64,000 nt of DNA from Variovorax sp. KK3. GTDB lineage: Bacteria > Pseudomonadota > Gammaproteobacteria > Burkholderiales > Burkholderiaceae_C. Shown here piece by piece: positions 46,074-53,912 of the stretch. Within the stretch, counting starts at the first letter, position 1, and each line of letters opens with the position of its first letter. The DNA lies in NCBI RefSeq assembly GCF_001984055.1, contig NZ_LYVO01000009.1:1-64000 (forward strand). Direction: 5' to 3'. The notes beneath the pieces were generated by a model. That model was given only the letters and a program-made list of their open reading frames with translations. It did not search any database and had not been told where the DNA came from. Position numbers and translations under genes: made by a program.

Positions 46074-47068
46074 GCGGCGATACCGTCGATGGCCGAATGG
46101 CTCTGGCTGTGCGCGTCGTGCAGCCAGCAGGCGGCCCGGGTGGCCCCGGCGTTCAGCAGGTCGGGGCGATCGACCAGGCAACGGTCGAACACGCGCGGGC
46201 AGCGCGGGTTGTAGGCACAGCCGCGCGGAATGGCGTTGAGCCGCGGCATGGCGCCGTCGATCTGGTTGAGGCGCTCGCGGTCCATCGTCATGTCGGGGAT
46301 GGCGGCCATCAGGCCCGAGGTGTAGGGGTGCGCGGGCTGGTGGATGACCTCCTGCACAGGGCCGATCTCGGCGATGCGGCCGGCGTACATCACGGCCACC
46401 CGGTCGCAGGTTTCGGCGATGACGCCCATGTCGTGGGTGATCAGCATGACGGCCGCACCGCGCTCTTTGCAGATGCGCTTCAGCAGCGTGATGATCTGCG
46501 CCTGGATGGACACGTCCAACGCGGTGGTGGGCTCGTCGGCGACGATTAGCTTGGGCTCGGCAGCCAGCGCGAGCGCGATGACCACGCGCTGGCGCATGCC
46601 ACCGGAAAACTGGTGCGGGTAATGGTCGATGCGCTGCTCGGCGCCCGGAATGCCGGTGTCCTGCAGCAGTCCGATGGCGCGCCGGCGGGCCTCGTCTTCG
46701 CTCACCGGCAGGTGGGTGCGAATGGTTTCGGTGAGCTGCCGACCGATGGTGTAGAGCGGATTGAGCGAGGTCAGCGGGTCCTGGAAGATCGCGCCGATCT
46801 TGCGGCCGCGGATGTGGCGCATGGCCTCGTGGCCCAGGTTGTCGATGCGCTGGCCCTCCAGCACGATGCGGCCGGCGGCCACGCGGCCGGGCGGCTCGAG
46901 CAGGCCGATGATGGCGGCGCCGGTCAGCGACTTGCCGGCACCCGATTCGCCGACCACGCCGAGGATTTCGCCCGGCGCGATCTCGAAGCTGATGTCGTCC
47001 AGCGCGCGCAGCGTGCCGCGCCGATGCGGGAACTCGACCACCAGGTTCTGAACTTGCAGAAGACTCAT
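46070..47068 (-). CDS. dppD: Dipeptide/oligopeptide ABC transporter ATP-binding protein (DppD-like)
   Basis: A 332-residue ATPase. Walker A is GESGAGKSLTG, the signature QFSGGMRQRVVIALAL, Walker B LIVADEPTTALD and the H-loop LITHDMGV. It ends with the oligopeptide-type Cys region PRGCAYNPRCPRVFDRC. The ATG at 47068 gives the normal N-terminus MSLLQVQNLVVEF. An intergenic repeat-like sequence of about 130 bases separates it from dppC upstream, while it overlaps dppF downstream. Confidence 0.93.
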   Translation of the reverse strand: MSLLQVQNLVVEFPHRRGTLRALDDISFEIAPGEILGVVGESGAGKSLTGAAIIGLLEPPGRVAAGRIVLEGQRIDNLGHEAMRHIRGRKIGAIFQDPLTSLNPLYTIGRQLTETIRTHLPVSEDEARRRAIGLLQDTGIPGAEQRIDHYPHQFSGGMRQRVVIALALAAEPKLIVADEPTTALDVSIQAQIITLLKRICKERGAAVMLITHDMGVIAETCDRVAVMYAGRIAEIGPVQEVIHQPAHPYTSGLMAAIPDMTMDRERLNQIDGAMPRLNAIPRGCAYNPRCPRVFDRCLVDRPDLLNAGATRAACWLHDAHSQSHSAIDGIAA

Positions 47069-47094
47069 GTCATTCTTCCAATTCGGCCCGCGAA

Positions 47095-47200
47095 GCGCGG
47101 CCTGTTCGGGGAACACCGCGGAACCGGCTTTGCTGGGCCGCTGGTGTTGCCCCCTTGAGGGGGGAGGCGGCTACGCGAAGCGAGCAAGCAACGGGGGTGG
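47095..47200. repeat. Probable interspersed intergenic repeat (Variovorax-type)
   Basis: The segment between dppC and dppD contains an inverted C-run/G-run (CCCCCTTGAGGGGG, 47151-47164 region), the unit GGCTTTGCTGGGCCGCTGG and an arm ACGCGAAGCGAGCAAGCAA. I recall near-identical elements scattered between genes in Variovorax genomes. It encodes nothing evident and can fold into hairpins, so it could stabilise or process the dpp mRNA. Only one copy is seen in this window. Confidence 0.5.
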
Positions 47201-48112
47201 TCATCTCAAGCGTGGATTGAGGGCATCGCGCAGCCAATCGCCCAGCAGGTTCACGCTCAGCGCGATGATGATCAGCATCAGGCCCGGGAAGACCGTGATC
47301 CACCATTCACCCGAGAACAGGTAGTCGTTGCCGACACGAATCAGCGTGCCCAGCGAGGGCGAGGTGGGCGGCACGCCCACACCCAGGAACGACAGCGTGG
47401 CCTCGGTGATGATGGCGGTCGCGACCTGGATGGTGGCCAGCACCAGCACCGGCCCGAGTACGTTGGGCAGCACGTGGCGGCGCATGATGCGCCAGGGCGA
47501 AACGCCCGTCACGCGCGCGGCCTGCACGTATTCCTTGTTGCGCTCCACCAGCGTCGAGCCGCGCACCGTGCGCGCGTACTGCACCCAGCCGGTGAGCGAG
47601 ATCGACAGGATCAGCACGCCGAAGGCCACCGAGTCGTGTGCATTGGGGAACAGGGCCCGCCCGACGCCGGCGATCAGCAGCGCGACCAGGATGGGCGGAA
47701 ACGACAGCATCACGTCGCACACGCGCATCAGGAAGGCGTCGAGCCAGCCGCCCCAGAAGCCGGCCAGCAGGCCGAGCGCGACTCCGGCCAGCACCGACAT
47801 TGCCACCGACACCAGCCCGACCACCAGCGAGATGCGCGCCCCGTAGATGAGCGCGGACAGGATGTCGCGTCCCTGGTCGTCGGTGCCCAGCAGGTATTTG
47901 CGGGTGCCTTCGGCTTCCCAGGCCGGCGGCAGGCGTGCATCGCCGAGCTCGAGCGCGGCCAGGTCGAAGGGGTTGTGCGGCGACACCCATCCGGCGAAGA
48001 CCGAACAGAAGACACAAACGAAGGCGATCGCGGCCGCCGCCATGGCGACCGGCGAGGTACGGAAGCTGTGGCCGATGTCGCTGTCGAGCCAGCGGGCCAG
48101 GGTTTTATTCAT
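47201..48112 (-). CDS. dppC: Dipeptide/oligopeptide ABC transporter permease (DppC-like)
   Basis: A 303-residue permease with an N-terminal helix (VAMAAAAIAFVCVFCSVFAG), the OppC-type N-terminal region HNPFDLAALELGDARLPPAW and YLLGTDDQGRDILSALIYGA, four or five further helices, and the EAA loop VQAARVTGVSPWRIMRRHVL that contacts the ATPases. The ATG at 48112 is preferred to 48139, which lies inside a terminator-like palindrome and lacks a ribosome-binding site. It follows a binding-protein gene rather than dppB directly, an unusual order. Confidence 0.92.
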   Translation of the reverse strand: MNKTLARWLDSDIGHSFRTSPVAMAAAAIAFVCVFCSVFAGWVSPHNPFDLAALELGDARLPPAWEAEGTRKYLLGTDDQGRDILSALIYGARISLVVGLVSVAMSVLAGVALGLLAGFWGGWLDAFLMRVCDVMLSFPPILVALLIAGVGRALFPNAHDSVAFGVLILSISLTGWVQYARTVRGSTLVERNKEYVQAARVTGVSPWRIMRRHVLPNVLGPVLVLATIQVATAIITEATLSFLGVGVPPTSPSLGTLIRVGNDYLFSGEWWITVFPGLMLIIIALSVNLLGDWLRDALNPRLR

Positions 48113-48120
48113 CGGGGGGC

Positions 48121-48150
48121 TTGAAAAGCGGGCCTGCATGGCAGGCCCGC
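48121..48150 (-). terminator. Stem-loop between binding-protein gene and dppC
   Basis: GCGGGCCTGC and GCAGGCCCGC (48128-48150) form a perfect 10-bp stem with a three-base loop, followed on the reverse strand by TTTTC. Its place right after the binding-protein gene suggests partial termination or mRNA protection, giving more binding protein than permease. Confidence 0.72.
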
Positions 48151-48173
48151 GGAGTCATGTGGCATCGCGAAGC

Positions 48174-49769
48174 TCAAGGCTTCGGCGCCGCCTTGATGCT
48201 CATCCACTTGAAGAACATGAAGTTGTCCGCGAGTTGCGTCAGCTCGACGTTCTTGCTGACACCCCAGGCCAGCGACTGCTGGTGCAGCGGCAGGTGGCCG
48301 ATGTCGTCGGCGTGGATCTTGAAAGCTTCCTTGATGAGCTCGGTGCGCTTGCCCTTGTCGGTCTCGGACTGGATTTTCTTGGTGACCTCATCGAGCTTGG
48401 GGTTGCAGTAGGCACCCAGGTTGAACTGCCCTGCCCCCTTGTCGTCAGGGCAGGCGGTCAGCGAGCTCAGCGCGTTGTGCGCGTCGTAGGTGGTCGGGGT
48501 CCAGCCCAGCAGGTAGAAGCTGGTGTCGCGGCGCAGGATCTTCGGGAAGTACGTGCCCTTGGTCTCGGCAGCAAGATTGATCTTCACGCCGATGCGGGCG
48601 AGGCTGGCCGCCACGCTCTGGCAGGTCTGGCCGTCGTTCACGTAGCGGTCGTTCGGGCAGTTCATGGTGACCTCGAAGCCGTTGGGATAGCCGGCGTCGG
48701 CCAGCAGCTTCTTCGCGCCTTCCACGTCGTAGGGCAGGCGCTTGTCCTGTGCCTCGGTCCAGCCGTTGATGCCGGGGCCGACCAGCAGCGCCGTGGGCCG
48801 CGACGCCCCGCGCATGACGGTGCGCTGGATGCCGTTGATGTCGATGGCCTGGTAGAAGGCCTGGCGCACGCGCTTGTCCTTGAAGGGGTTCTTGCCCTTG
48901 ACGCTCGAGTACTGCAGCTCGTCGCGTTTCTGGTCCATGCCCAGGAAGATGGTGCGCAGCTCGGGGCCGGTGATCACACGGGCGTTGGGGCTGCTGTTGA
49001 TGCGCGCGACGTCCTGCACGGGCACCGGCTCCATCACGTCGACTTCGCCCGATACCAGGGCTGCGACGCGCGTCGCCGGATTGGCGATGGGCGTGAACAC
49101 GATTTCCTGCGCGTTGCCGTCGATCTTGCCCCAGTAGTTGCCGCTGCGGACGAACACGGTGCGCACGTTGGGCTGGCGCTCGCGCACGCGATACGGGCCG
49201 GTGCCGTTGGCCTTGAAGGACGCCGTGTTCTCGATGCCCTTGCGGCGATCGACCGGGTTGACCGCCTGGTTGGCCTCGCACCACTTCTGGCTCATGATCA
49301 TGATCTGCGTGATCACGTCGGGCAGGATGGGGAACGGCGCCTGCGTTTCGATCTCGACCGCCGCGTCGCCTACCTTGCGGACCTCCTTGATCTCGCTCAC
49401 GTGGGCTTTCATGTCCGAGCCTTCGCCGGCGGCGCGGCGGAAGCTGAACACCACGTCCTCGGGCGTGAAGGGCGTGCCATCGTGAAATTGCACGCCCTTG
49501 CGCAGCTCGAAGCGCCAGACGGTGGGCGAGGTCTGCTTCCAGGAACTGGCCAGCAGCGGAGCCAGGCTCAGGTCCTTGTTGCGGCCCACCAGGCTTTCGT
49601 AGACGTTGGAAGTCACCGACAGCTGCAGCGATTCGTTGAGCGAATGCGGATCGAGCGACAGCGAATCCCCCTGGTTCGCGATGCGAATGGTCTGCGCATG
49701 GAGCGGCATTCCCAGCGCACCCAACGCACACAGGGTGGCCACGACGGCCAGCTTGTTTCTCAGATTCAT
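48174..49769 (-). CDS. Peptide ABC transporter substrate-binding protein (first copy, SBP_bac_5)
   Basis: A 531-residue periplasmic binding protein of the DppA/OppA family. The signal peptide (LAVVATLCALGALGMPLHAQ) ends at Ala-Gln; the mature start TIRIANQGDSLSLDPHSLNE and WRFELRKGVQFHDGTPFTPE are diagnostic of the family. It probably captures di- or oligopeptides, or a related amide-linked compound given the M20 hydrolase gene next to it. ATG at 49769 has an AGGAG site. It is clearly paralogous to the binding protein encoded at the start of the operon (shared NGFEVTMNCPNDRYVND-type segment and LGW/PLHQQ regions). Confidence 0.92.
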   Translation of the reverse strand: MNLRNKLAVVATLCALGALGMPLHAQTIRIANQGDSLSLDPHSLNESLQLSVTSNVYESLVGRNKDLSLAPLLASSWKQTSPTVWRFELRKGVQFHDGTPFTPEDVVFSFRRAAGEGSDMKAHVSEIKEVRKVGDAAVEIETQAPFPILPDVITQIMIMSQKWCEANQAVNPVDRRKGIENTASFKANGTGPYRVRERQPNVRTVFVRSGNYWGKIDGNAQEIVFTPIANPATRVAALVSGEVDVMEPVPVQDVARINSSPNARVITGPELRTIFLGMDQKRDELQYSSVKGKNPFKDKRVRQAFYQAIDINGIQRTVMRGASRPTALLVGPGINGWTEAQDKRLPYDVEGAKKLLADAGYPNGFEVTMNCPNDRYVNDGQTCQSVAASLARIGVKINLAAETKGTYFPKILRRDTSFYLLGWTPTTYDAHNALSSLTACPDDKGAGQFNLGAYCNPKLDEVTKKIQSETDKGKRTELIKEAFKIHADDIGHLPLHQQSLAWGVSKNVELTQLADNFMFFKWMSIKAAPKP

Positions 49770-49795
49770 AAAAGCACTCCTCAGGTTGGTTGGGT

Positions 49796-51049
49796 TCACG
49801 ATGCCACGGAGACCGCGACGTCCACGGTGGTTCGGTCGAAGGCACTCGGCGGCATGCTCTGCTCGATCAGACCCGCATGAAGCGCGGCGCCGAGGGGCAG
49901 GATCTCGTCGTTGAAGTCGTAGCGGCTGTTGTGCAGGAAAGCGCCCCCGCGGGCGTCCTGGCCGATGCGTAAGTAGGCACCGGCCTTCTTCTGCAGCATG
50001 AAGGAAAAATCCTCGGCGCCCATGCTCGGCTCCATGTTGCGCTCGACGTTGTGCGCGCCCACCAGGGCCTGCGCCACGTCGCCGGCGAACATCGCCTCGG
50101 GCGCGGTGTTGATGGTGGCGGGGTAGATGCGCTCGAACTTCACCTTGGCGGTTGCGCCGAAGCCAGCGGCGACCGCGCTGCAGAGTTCGCCGAGGCGCTG
50201 CTCGACTTGCTGTTGTACCCGTGTGCTGAACGTGCGAACGGTGCCCACGAGGGTCGCCTTGCCCGGCACGACACTCATCGCGCCCAGGTCGCCGGCCTGT
50301 ACGGCGCAGATGCTGATGACGGCAGCATCGATGGGGCGCACGTTGCGCGAGACGATGCTCTGCACGGCGGTGATGATGTGGGCCGACACCAGCACCGGAT
50401 CGATGGTGAGGTAGGCATGCGCGCCATGGCCGCCCTTACCTTCGACCTCGATCGTGACACGATCGGCCGCGGCCATCATCGCGCCGCGGTTGATGCCGAC
50501 GGTGCCCGCGGGCAGGCCGGGCCAGTTGTGCATGGCGTAGACGGCATCGACGGGGAAGCGTGCGAAGAGGCCGTCTTCGATCATGGCCTTGGCGCCGGCA
50601 AAGCCCTCCTCGCCGGGCTGGAAGATCAGAACGGCCGTGCCGTCGAAATCGCGCGTCTCGGCCAGGTAGCGGGCGGCGCCGACCAGCATGGCGGTATGGC
50701 CATCGTGGCCGCAGCCATGCATGAGGCCCTTTTTTTCCGAGCGCCAGCCGAAGTCGTTTTCTTCGCACATCGGCAGGGCGTCCATGTCGGCGCGCAGGCC
50801 GATCATGCGGCCGCTCGCGTTCGATCGACCCCGGATGACGCCCACCACGCCCGTGCGGCCGATGCCCGGATGGATCTCGTCGACGCCACAGGCGCGCAAG
50901 GACTCCTGCACCCTGCCGGAGGTGTAGATCTCTTCGAAGCCGAGTTCGGGGTGCGCGTGCAAGTCGCGGCGGAAGGCGGTGATCTCGGGATGAAAGCGGG
51001 CGATGTGCGCGAAGGCACGGCCCGAGGCTTGAAAGCGCGGGCGGTCCAT
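49796..51049 (-). CDS. M20 family amidohydrolase (aminoacylase/hippurate hydrolase-like)
   Basis: A 417-residue metallo-amidohydrolase of peptidase family M20D. Metal ligands are in GLRADMDALPM, LMHGCGHDGHTAML, QPGEEGFAGAK and the C-terminal FLHNSRYDFND; the dimerisation domain contains KGGHGAHAYLTIDPVLVSAH. Such enzymes split N-acyl amino acids, hippurate or indole-3-acetyl-amino acid conjugates. Lying between dppB and a binding protein gene, it likely hydrolyses what the transporter imports (inference). Its start shares one base with the dppB stop (TGATG). No signal peptide, so cytoplasmic. Confidence 0.9.
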   Translation of the reverse strand: MDRPRFQASGRAFAHIARFHPEITAFRRDLHAHPELGFEEIYTSGRVQESLRACGVDEIHPGIGRTGVVGVIRGRSNASGRMIGLRADMDALPMCEENDFGWRSEKKGLMHGCGHDGHTAMLVGAARYLAETRDFDGTAVLIFQPGEEGFAGAKAMIEDGLFARFPVDAVYAMHNWPGLPAGTVGINRGAMMAAADRVTIEVEGKGGHGAHAYLTIDPVLVSAHIITAVQSIVSRNVRPIDAAVISICAVQAGDLGAMSVVPGKATLVGTVRTFSTRVQQQVEQRLGELCSAVAAGFGATAKVKFERIYPATINTAPEAMFAGDVAQALVGAHNVERNMEPSMGAEDFSFMLQKKAGAYLRIGQDARGGAFLHNSRYDFNDEILPLGAALHAGLIEQSMPPSAFDRTTVDVAVSVAS

Positions 51050-52029
51050 CAATGCCCCCCCGCCTTGCCGATGCGCAACCGCGGATCGACCACGAAATAC
51101 AACAGGTCCACCACGAGGTTGATGACCACGAAGATCAGAGCGATCAGGCAGAGGTAGGCCGCCATCACGGGAATGTCGGCGAAGGTCACTGCCTGGATGA
51201 ACAACAACCCCATGCCGGGCCATTGGAAGACCGACTCGGTGATGATCGCGAAGGCAATCAGGCCGCCGAGCTGAAGGCCGGTGATGGTCATGACCGGTAC
51301 CAGCGTGTTCTTGAGTGCGTGTCCGAAGTGAATGACGCGGTCGGACAGGCCACGTGCGCGTGCGAACTTGATGTAGTCGGTGCGCAGCACTTCGAGCATC
51401 TCGGCGCGCACCAGACGCATGATGAGCGTGAGCTGGAAGATGGCCAGCGTCACGGCCGGCAGGACGATGTGGTGCCAACCGTCGACGCGCAGCAGGCCGG
51501 TGCTCCACCACCCCAACTGAACCGTGTCGCCGCGGCCGAAGCTCGGGAACCAGCCCAGCACCACGGCGAACACCAGGATCAGCAGGATGCCGATCAGGAA
51601 GGTGGGCAGCGAGACGCCGAGGAGCGAAACGGTCATGAACACCTGGCTCATGAAGGTGCCTCGCCGCAGCGCCGTATAGACGCCCATCGGGATGCCGACC
51701 AGGAGCGCCATCAAAGCGGCCACCAGCGCGAGTTCGAGCGTCGCAGGGAAGCGCTCACCGATCAGCCGGGAGACCTTGGCACCCTGACGCAAGCTGAGGC
51801 CGAATTCGCCTTGCGAGGCATTGACCAGGAAGTGCCAGAACTGCACGAAGAAGGGCTTGTCGAGCCCGAGGCCCGCGCGTAGCTCGCGGATCTGCTCTGG
51901 CGTCGCGTCTTGCCCCAGCAGGAACACGACCGGGTCGCCTACGTACTGGAACAGAAGAAATGCGATGAAGGCGACCGAGACCATGACGATCACGGCCTGG
52001 ATGAGGCGGCGCAGTACGAAAGCAATCAT
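51049..52029 (-). CDS. dppB: Dipeptide/oligopeptide ABC transporter permease (DppB-like)
   Basis: A 326-residue permease with the OppB/DppB N-terminal helix (LRRLIQAVIVMVSVAFIAFL) and the segment GLDKPFFVQFWHFLVNASQG. Helices follow around LVAALMALLVGIPMGVYTAL and SLLGVSLPTFLIGILLILVF, and the EAA loop is YIKFARARGLSDRVIHFGHAL. It pairs with the DppC-like permease encoded three genes away. A large stem-loop lies in the 116-base gap that separates it from the upstream binding protein gene. Confidence 0.94.
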   Translation of the reverse strand: MIAFVLRRLIQAVIVMVSVAFIAFLLFQYVGDPVVFLLGQDATPEQIRELRAGLGLDKPFFVQFWHFLVNASQGEFGLSLRQGAKVSRLIGERFPATLELALVAALMALLVGIPMGVYTALRRGTFMSQVFMTVSLLGVSLPTFLIGILLILVFAVVLGWFPSFGRGDTVQLGWWSTGLLRVDGWHHIVLPAVTLAIFQLTLIMRLVRAEMLEVLRTDYIKFARARGLSDRVIHFGHALKNTLVPVMTITGLQLGGLIAFAIITESVFQWPGMGLLFIQAVTFADIPVMAAYLCLIALIFVVINLVVDLLYFVVDPRLRIGKAGGH

Positions 52030-52059
52030 TCAGCAGAGCACGTTTCAACGATGCTAGCA

Positions 52060-52108
52060 GAGCAAACCGCGTGCCCATGGGGTGCTTCCCCGGGGTTGCG
52101 GTTTGCTC
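52060..52108 (-). promoter_or_regulatory. Long stem-loop between binding-protein gene and dppB
   Basis: GAGCAAACCGC (52060-52070) pairs perfectly with GCGGTTTGCTC (52098-52108); the enclosed 27 bases can form a second small C/G-rich hairpin. No T run follows on the reverse strand, so it is less a terminator than a possible mRNA 3'-end stabiliser or processing site for the binding-protein message. Confidence 0.6.
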
Positions 52109-52145
52109 GAAGCCAGAAGCGAGTGCGGCACGCTCCGGACGCGCT

Positions 52146-53726
52146 TCAATTGACCTTGATCAGGCGCCAATCGAGCCGATTGTCGGCCCGGTGAACCACC
52201 TCGATGTTCTTCTTCATCGCCCAAGGAATGATCTGGTTGTGCAGTGGAATGTGCGACACGTCGTCGTTCTGCAACTGCAGTGCCTCGGTCAGCAGGCGAT
52301 CGCGCACCGGGATGTCGGTTTCCGTCTTCACGCGGTCGACGATCTGGTCCATCTTTGGATTGCTGTAGCGCCCGACGTTGTAGTTGCCATCGCCACCGCT
52401 GCCGACCGAGCGCGTGAGGGATTGCAGGCTGTACAACGCGTCGAAGGTCGGTACGCCCCAGCCAAGCATGTAGATGCTGGCCTCGAAGCGCTGGATCATG
52501 GGGAAGTACGTCACCAGCGGCAGCGTGCGCAGCTTGGCCTTCACGCCTACGCGCGCCCACATCGCGGTCACTGCCTGGCAGATCTCTTCGTCGTTGATGT
52601 AGCGGTTGTTCGGACAGGCGAAGTCGACTTCGAAACCGCTGGGATATCCAGCATCGGCCAGGAGCTTCTTGGCGGCTTCCGGGTCATAGGGATGGCGCTT
52701 GTGCACCGCTTCGGTCCAGCCGTTGACTTGCGGGGCCACGAGGGCGCCCGTGGCCTGGGCCAAGCCGCGCATGGTCACCCGATTGAGGCTCGCGCTGTCG
52801 ATCGATTGATAGAGCGCTTTGCGTACGCGCTGGTCCTTCAGCGGATTCTTGCCCTTGACGTTGGAACCCGGCAGCTCGTCGCGGAACTGGTCCATCCCGA
52901 AGAAGATGGTGCGGTTCTCGATGCCATCGACAACCTTCAGGTTGCCGCTCTGGCGCAAGCGACCCAGATCCTGCGGACTGGGGTCGAGCACGAAGTCGAC
53001 CTCGCCGGACAGAAGTGCAGCGGCACGGGTGGCCTCCTGCTTGATCGGCGTGTAGATGATCTCGGTCACGTTGGACTCGTCCTTGCCCCAGTGGTGCGGG
53101 TTCTTCACCATCACGAGGCGCTGGTCAGGCTGCCACTCCTTGACCATGTAGGGACCGGTGCCCATGGCATTGCGGTGCGCGTAGCTTTCTTCGGGTGTCT
53201 TGATGTCCTTCGGCTCCACGGACTTGTTTTTCTCTGCCCAAGCTTTGCTCATGATGCGCAGTTCGGTCAGCTGGTTCAAAAGCACCGGGTTGGGGCCCTT
53301 GAGGATGATGTCGATGGTGTTGTCGTCCACCTTGACCACCTTGTCGATGCCCTGGGCGTAGACAGCGTAGTTCGAAGTCTTGGTCATCGCGCGCATCAGC
53401 GAATACACAACGTCTTCAGCGACGAGGGCAGAACCGTCACTGAACTTGACGCCGCTGCGCAGGGTGAATCGCACCTGCGTCGGCGAAAGATTTTTCCAAC
53501 TGCTGGCCAACTGGGGCTCTGGCTTGAAAGTCTTGCTGTTGTAGTAGACCAACGAGTCGTACACCGCTGCATGAACCCCATTACCGAGCGCATTGTTCTG
53601 TGAGTGGACATCTAAGGTCGGGATGTCGCTGGCGCTCGACCATTTGAAGGTCTTGGCATGCAGAACGGGGGCCGACAAAGCGGCGACGGCGATGGCAACA
53701 GGGATGAGCGCATGCGTGAAAGCCAT
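52146..53726 (-). CDS. Peptide ABC transporter substrate-binding protein (second copy, SBP_bac_5)
   Basis: A 526-residue DppA/OppA-family binding protein. The signal peptide (IPVAIAVAALSAPVLHAK) is followed by FKWSSASDIPTLDVHSQNNA and later VRFTLRSGVKFSDGSALVAE and DQRVRKALYQSIDSASLNR. It has an AAAGG site before the ATG at 53726. It is the first gene of the apparent operon and shares clear similarity with the second binding-protein gene downstream, consistent with duplication followed by divergence for different ligands. Confidence 0.92.
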   Translation of the reverse strand: MAFTHALIPVAIAVAALSAPVLHAKTFKWSSASDIPTLDVHSQNNALGNGVHAAVYDSLVYYNSKTFKPEPQLASSWKNLSPTQVRFTLRSGVKFSDGSALVAEDVVYSLMRAMTKTSNYAVYAQGIDKVVKVDDNTIDIILKGPNPVLLNQLTELRIMSKAWAEKNKSVEPKDIKTPEESYAHRNAMGTGPYMVKEWQPDQRLVMVKNPHHWGKDESNVTEIIYTPIKQEATRAAALLSGEVDFVLDPSPQDLGRLRQSGNLKVVDGIENRTIFFGMDQFRDELPGSNVKGKNPLKDQRVRKALYQSIDSASLNRVTMRGLAQATGALVAPQVNGWTEAVHKRHPYDPEAAKKLLADAGYPSGFEVDFACPNNRYINDEEICQAVTAMWARVGVKAKLRTLPLVTYFPMIQRFEASIYMLGWGVPTFDALYSLQSLTRSVGSGGDGNYNVGRYSNPKMDQIVDRVKTETDIPVRDRLLTEALQLQNDDVSHIPLHNQIIPWAMKKNIEVVHRADNRLDWRLIKVN

Positions 53727-53836
53727 GGTTAACCTTTGTCACAAGTCAAAAAGTGGACTATGCAACAGCCGCGCCAGCTTGCTACGGGGAAGAACGCTGA
53801 CCCCAGGGATTTCCCTCTCCGCGAAAGCCCGGAAAA

Positions 53837-53867
53837 AGAAAAAAGCCGCCCGACTTTCGTCGGACGG
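53837..53867 (-). terminator. Rho-independent terminator of the porin gene
   Basis: On the reverse strand GCCGTCCGAC and GTCGGGCGGC (53867-53844) pair over ten positions, with one G-T pair, around a GAAA tetraloop and are followed by a T-rich run. It lies 45 bases after the porin stop. Confidence 0.88.
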
Positions 53868-53912
53868 CTTTTAAGAACTTCCCGTTCAAAGCTGGCTTAC
53901 GCCAGCTTCAGA

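Noticed and set aside
47847..49880. Long forward open frame of about 677 codons opposite the binding-protein and dppC genes
   Set aside because: It is antisense to well-supported transporter genes, has no recognisable domain and reflects high GC in the third codon position of the reverse-strand genes.
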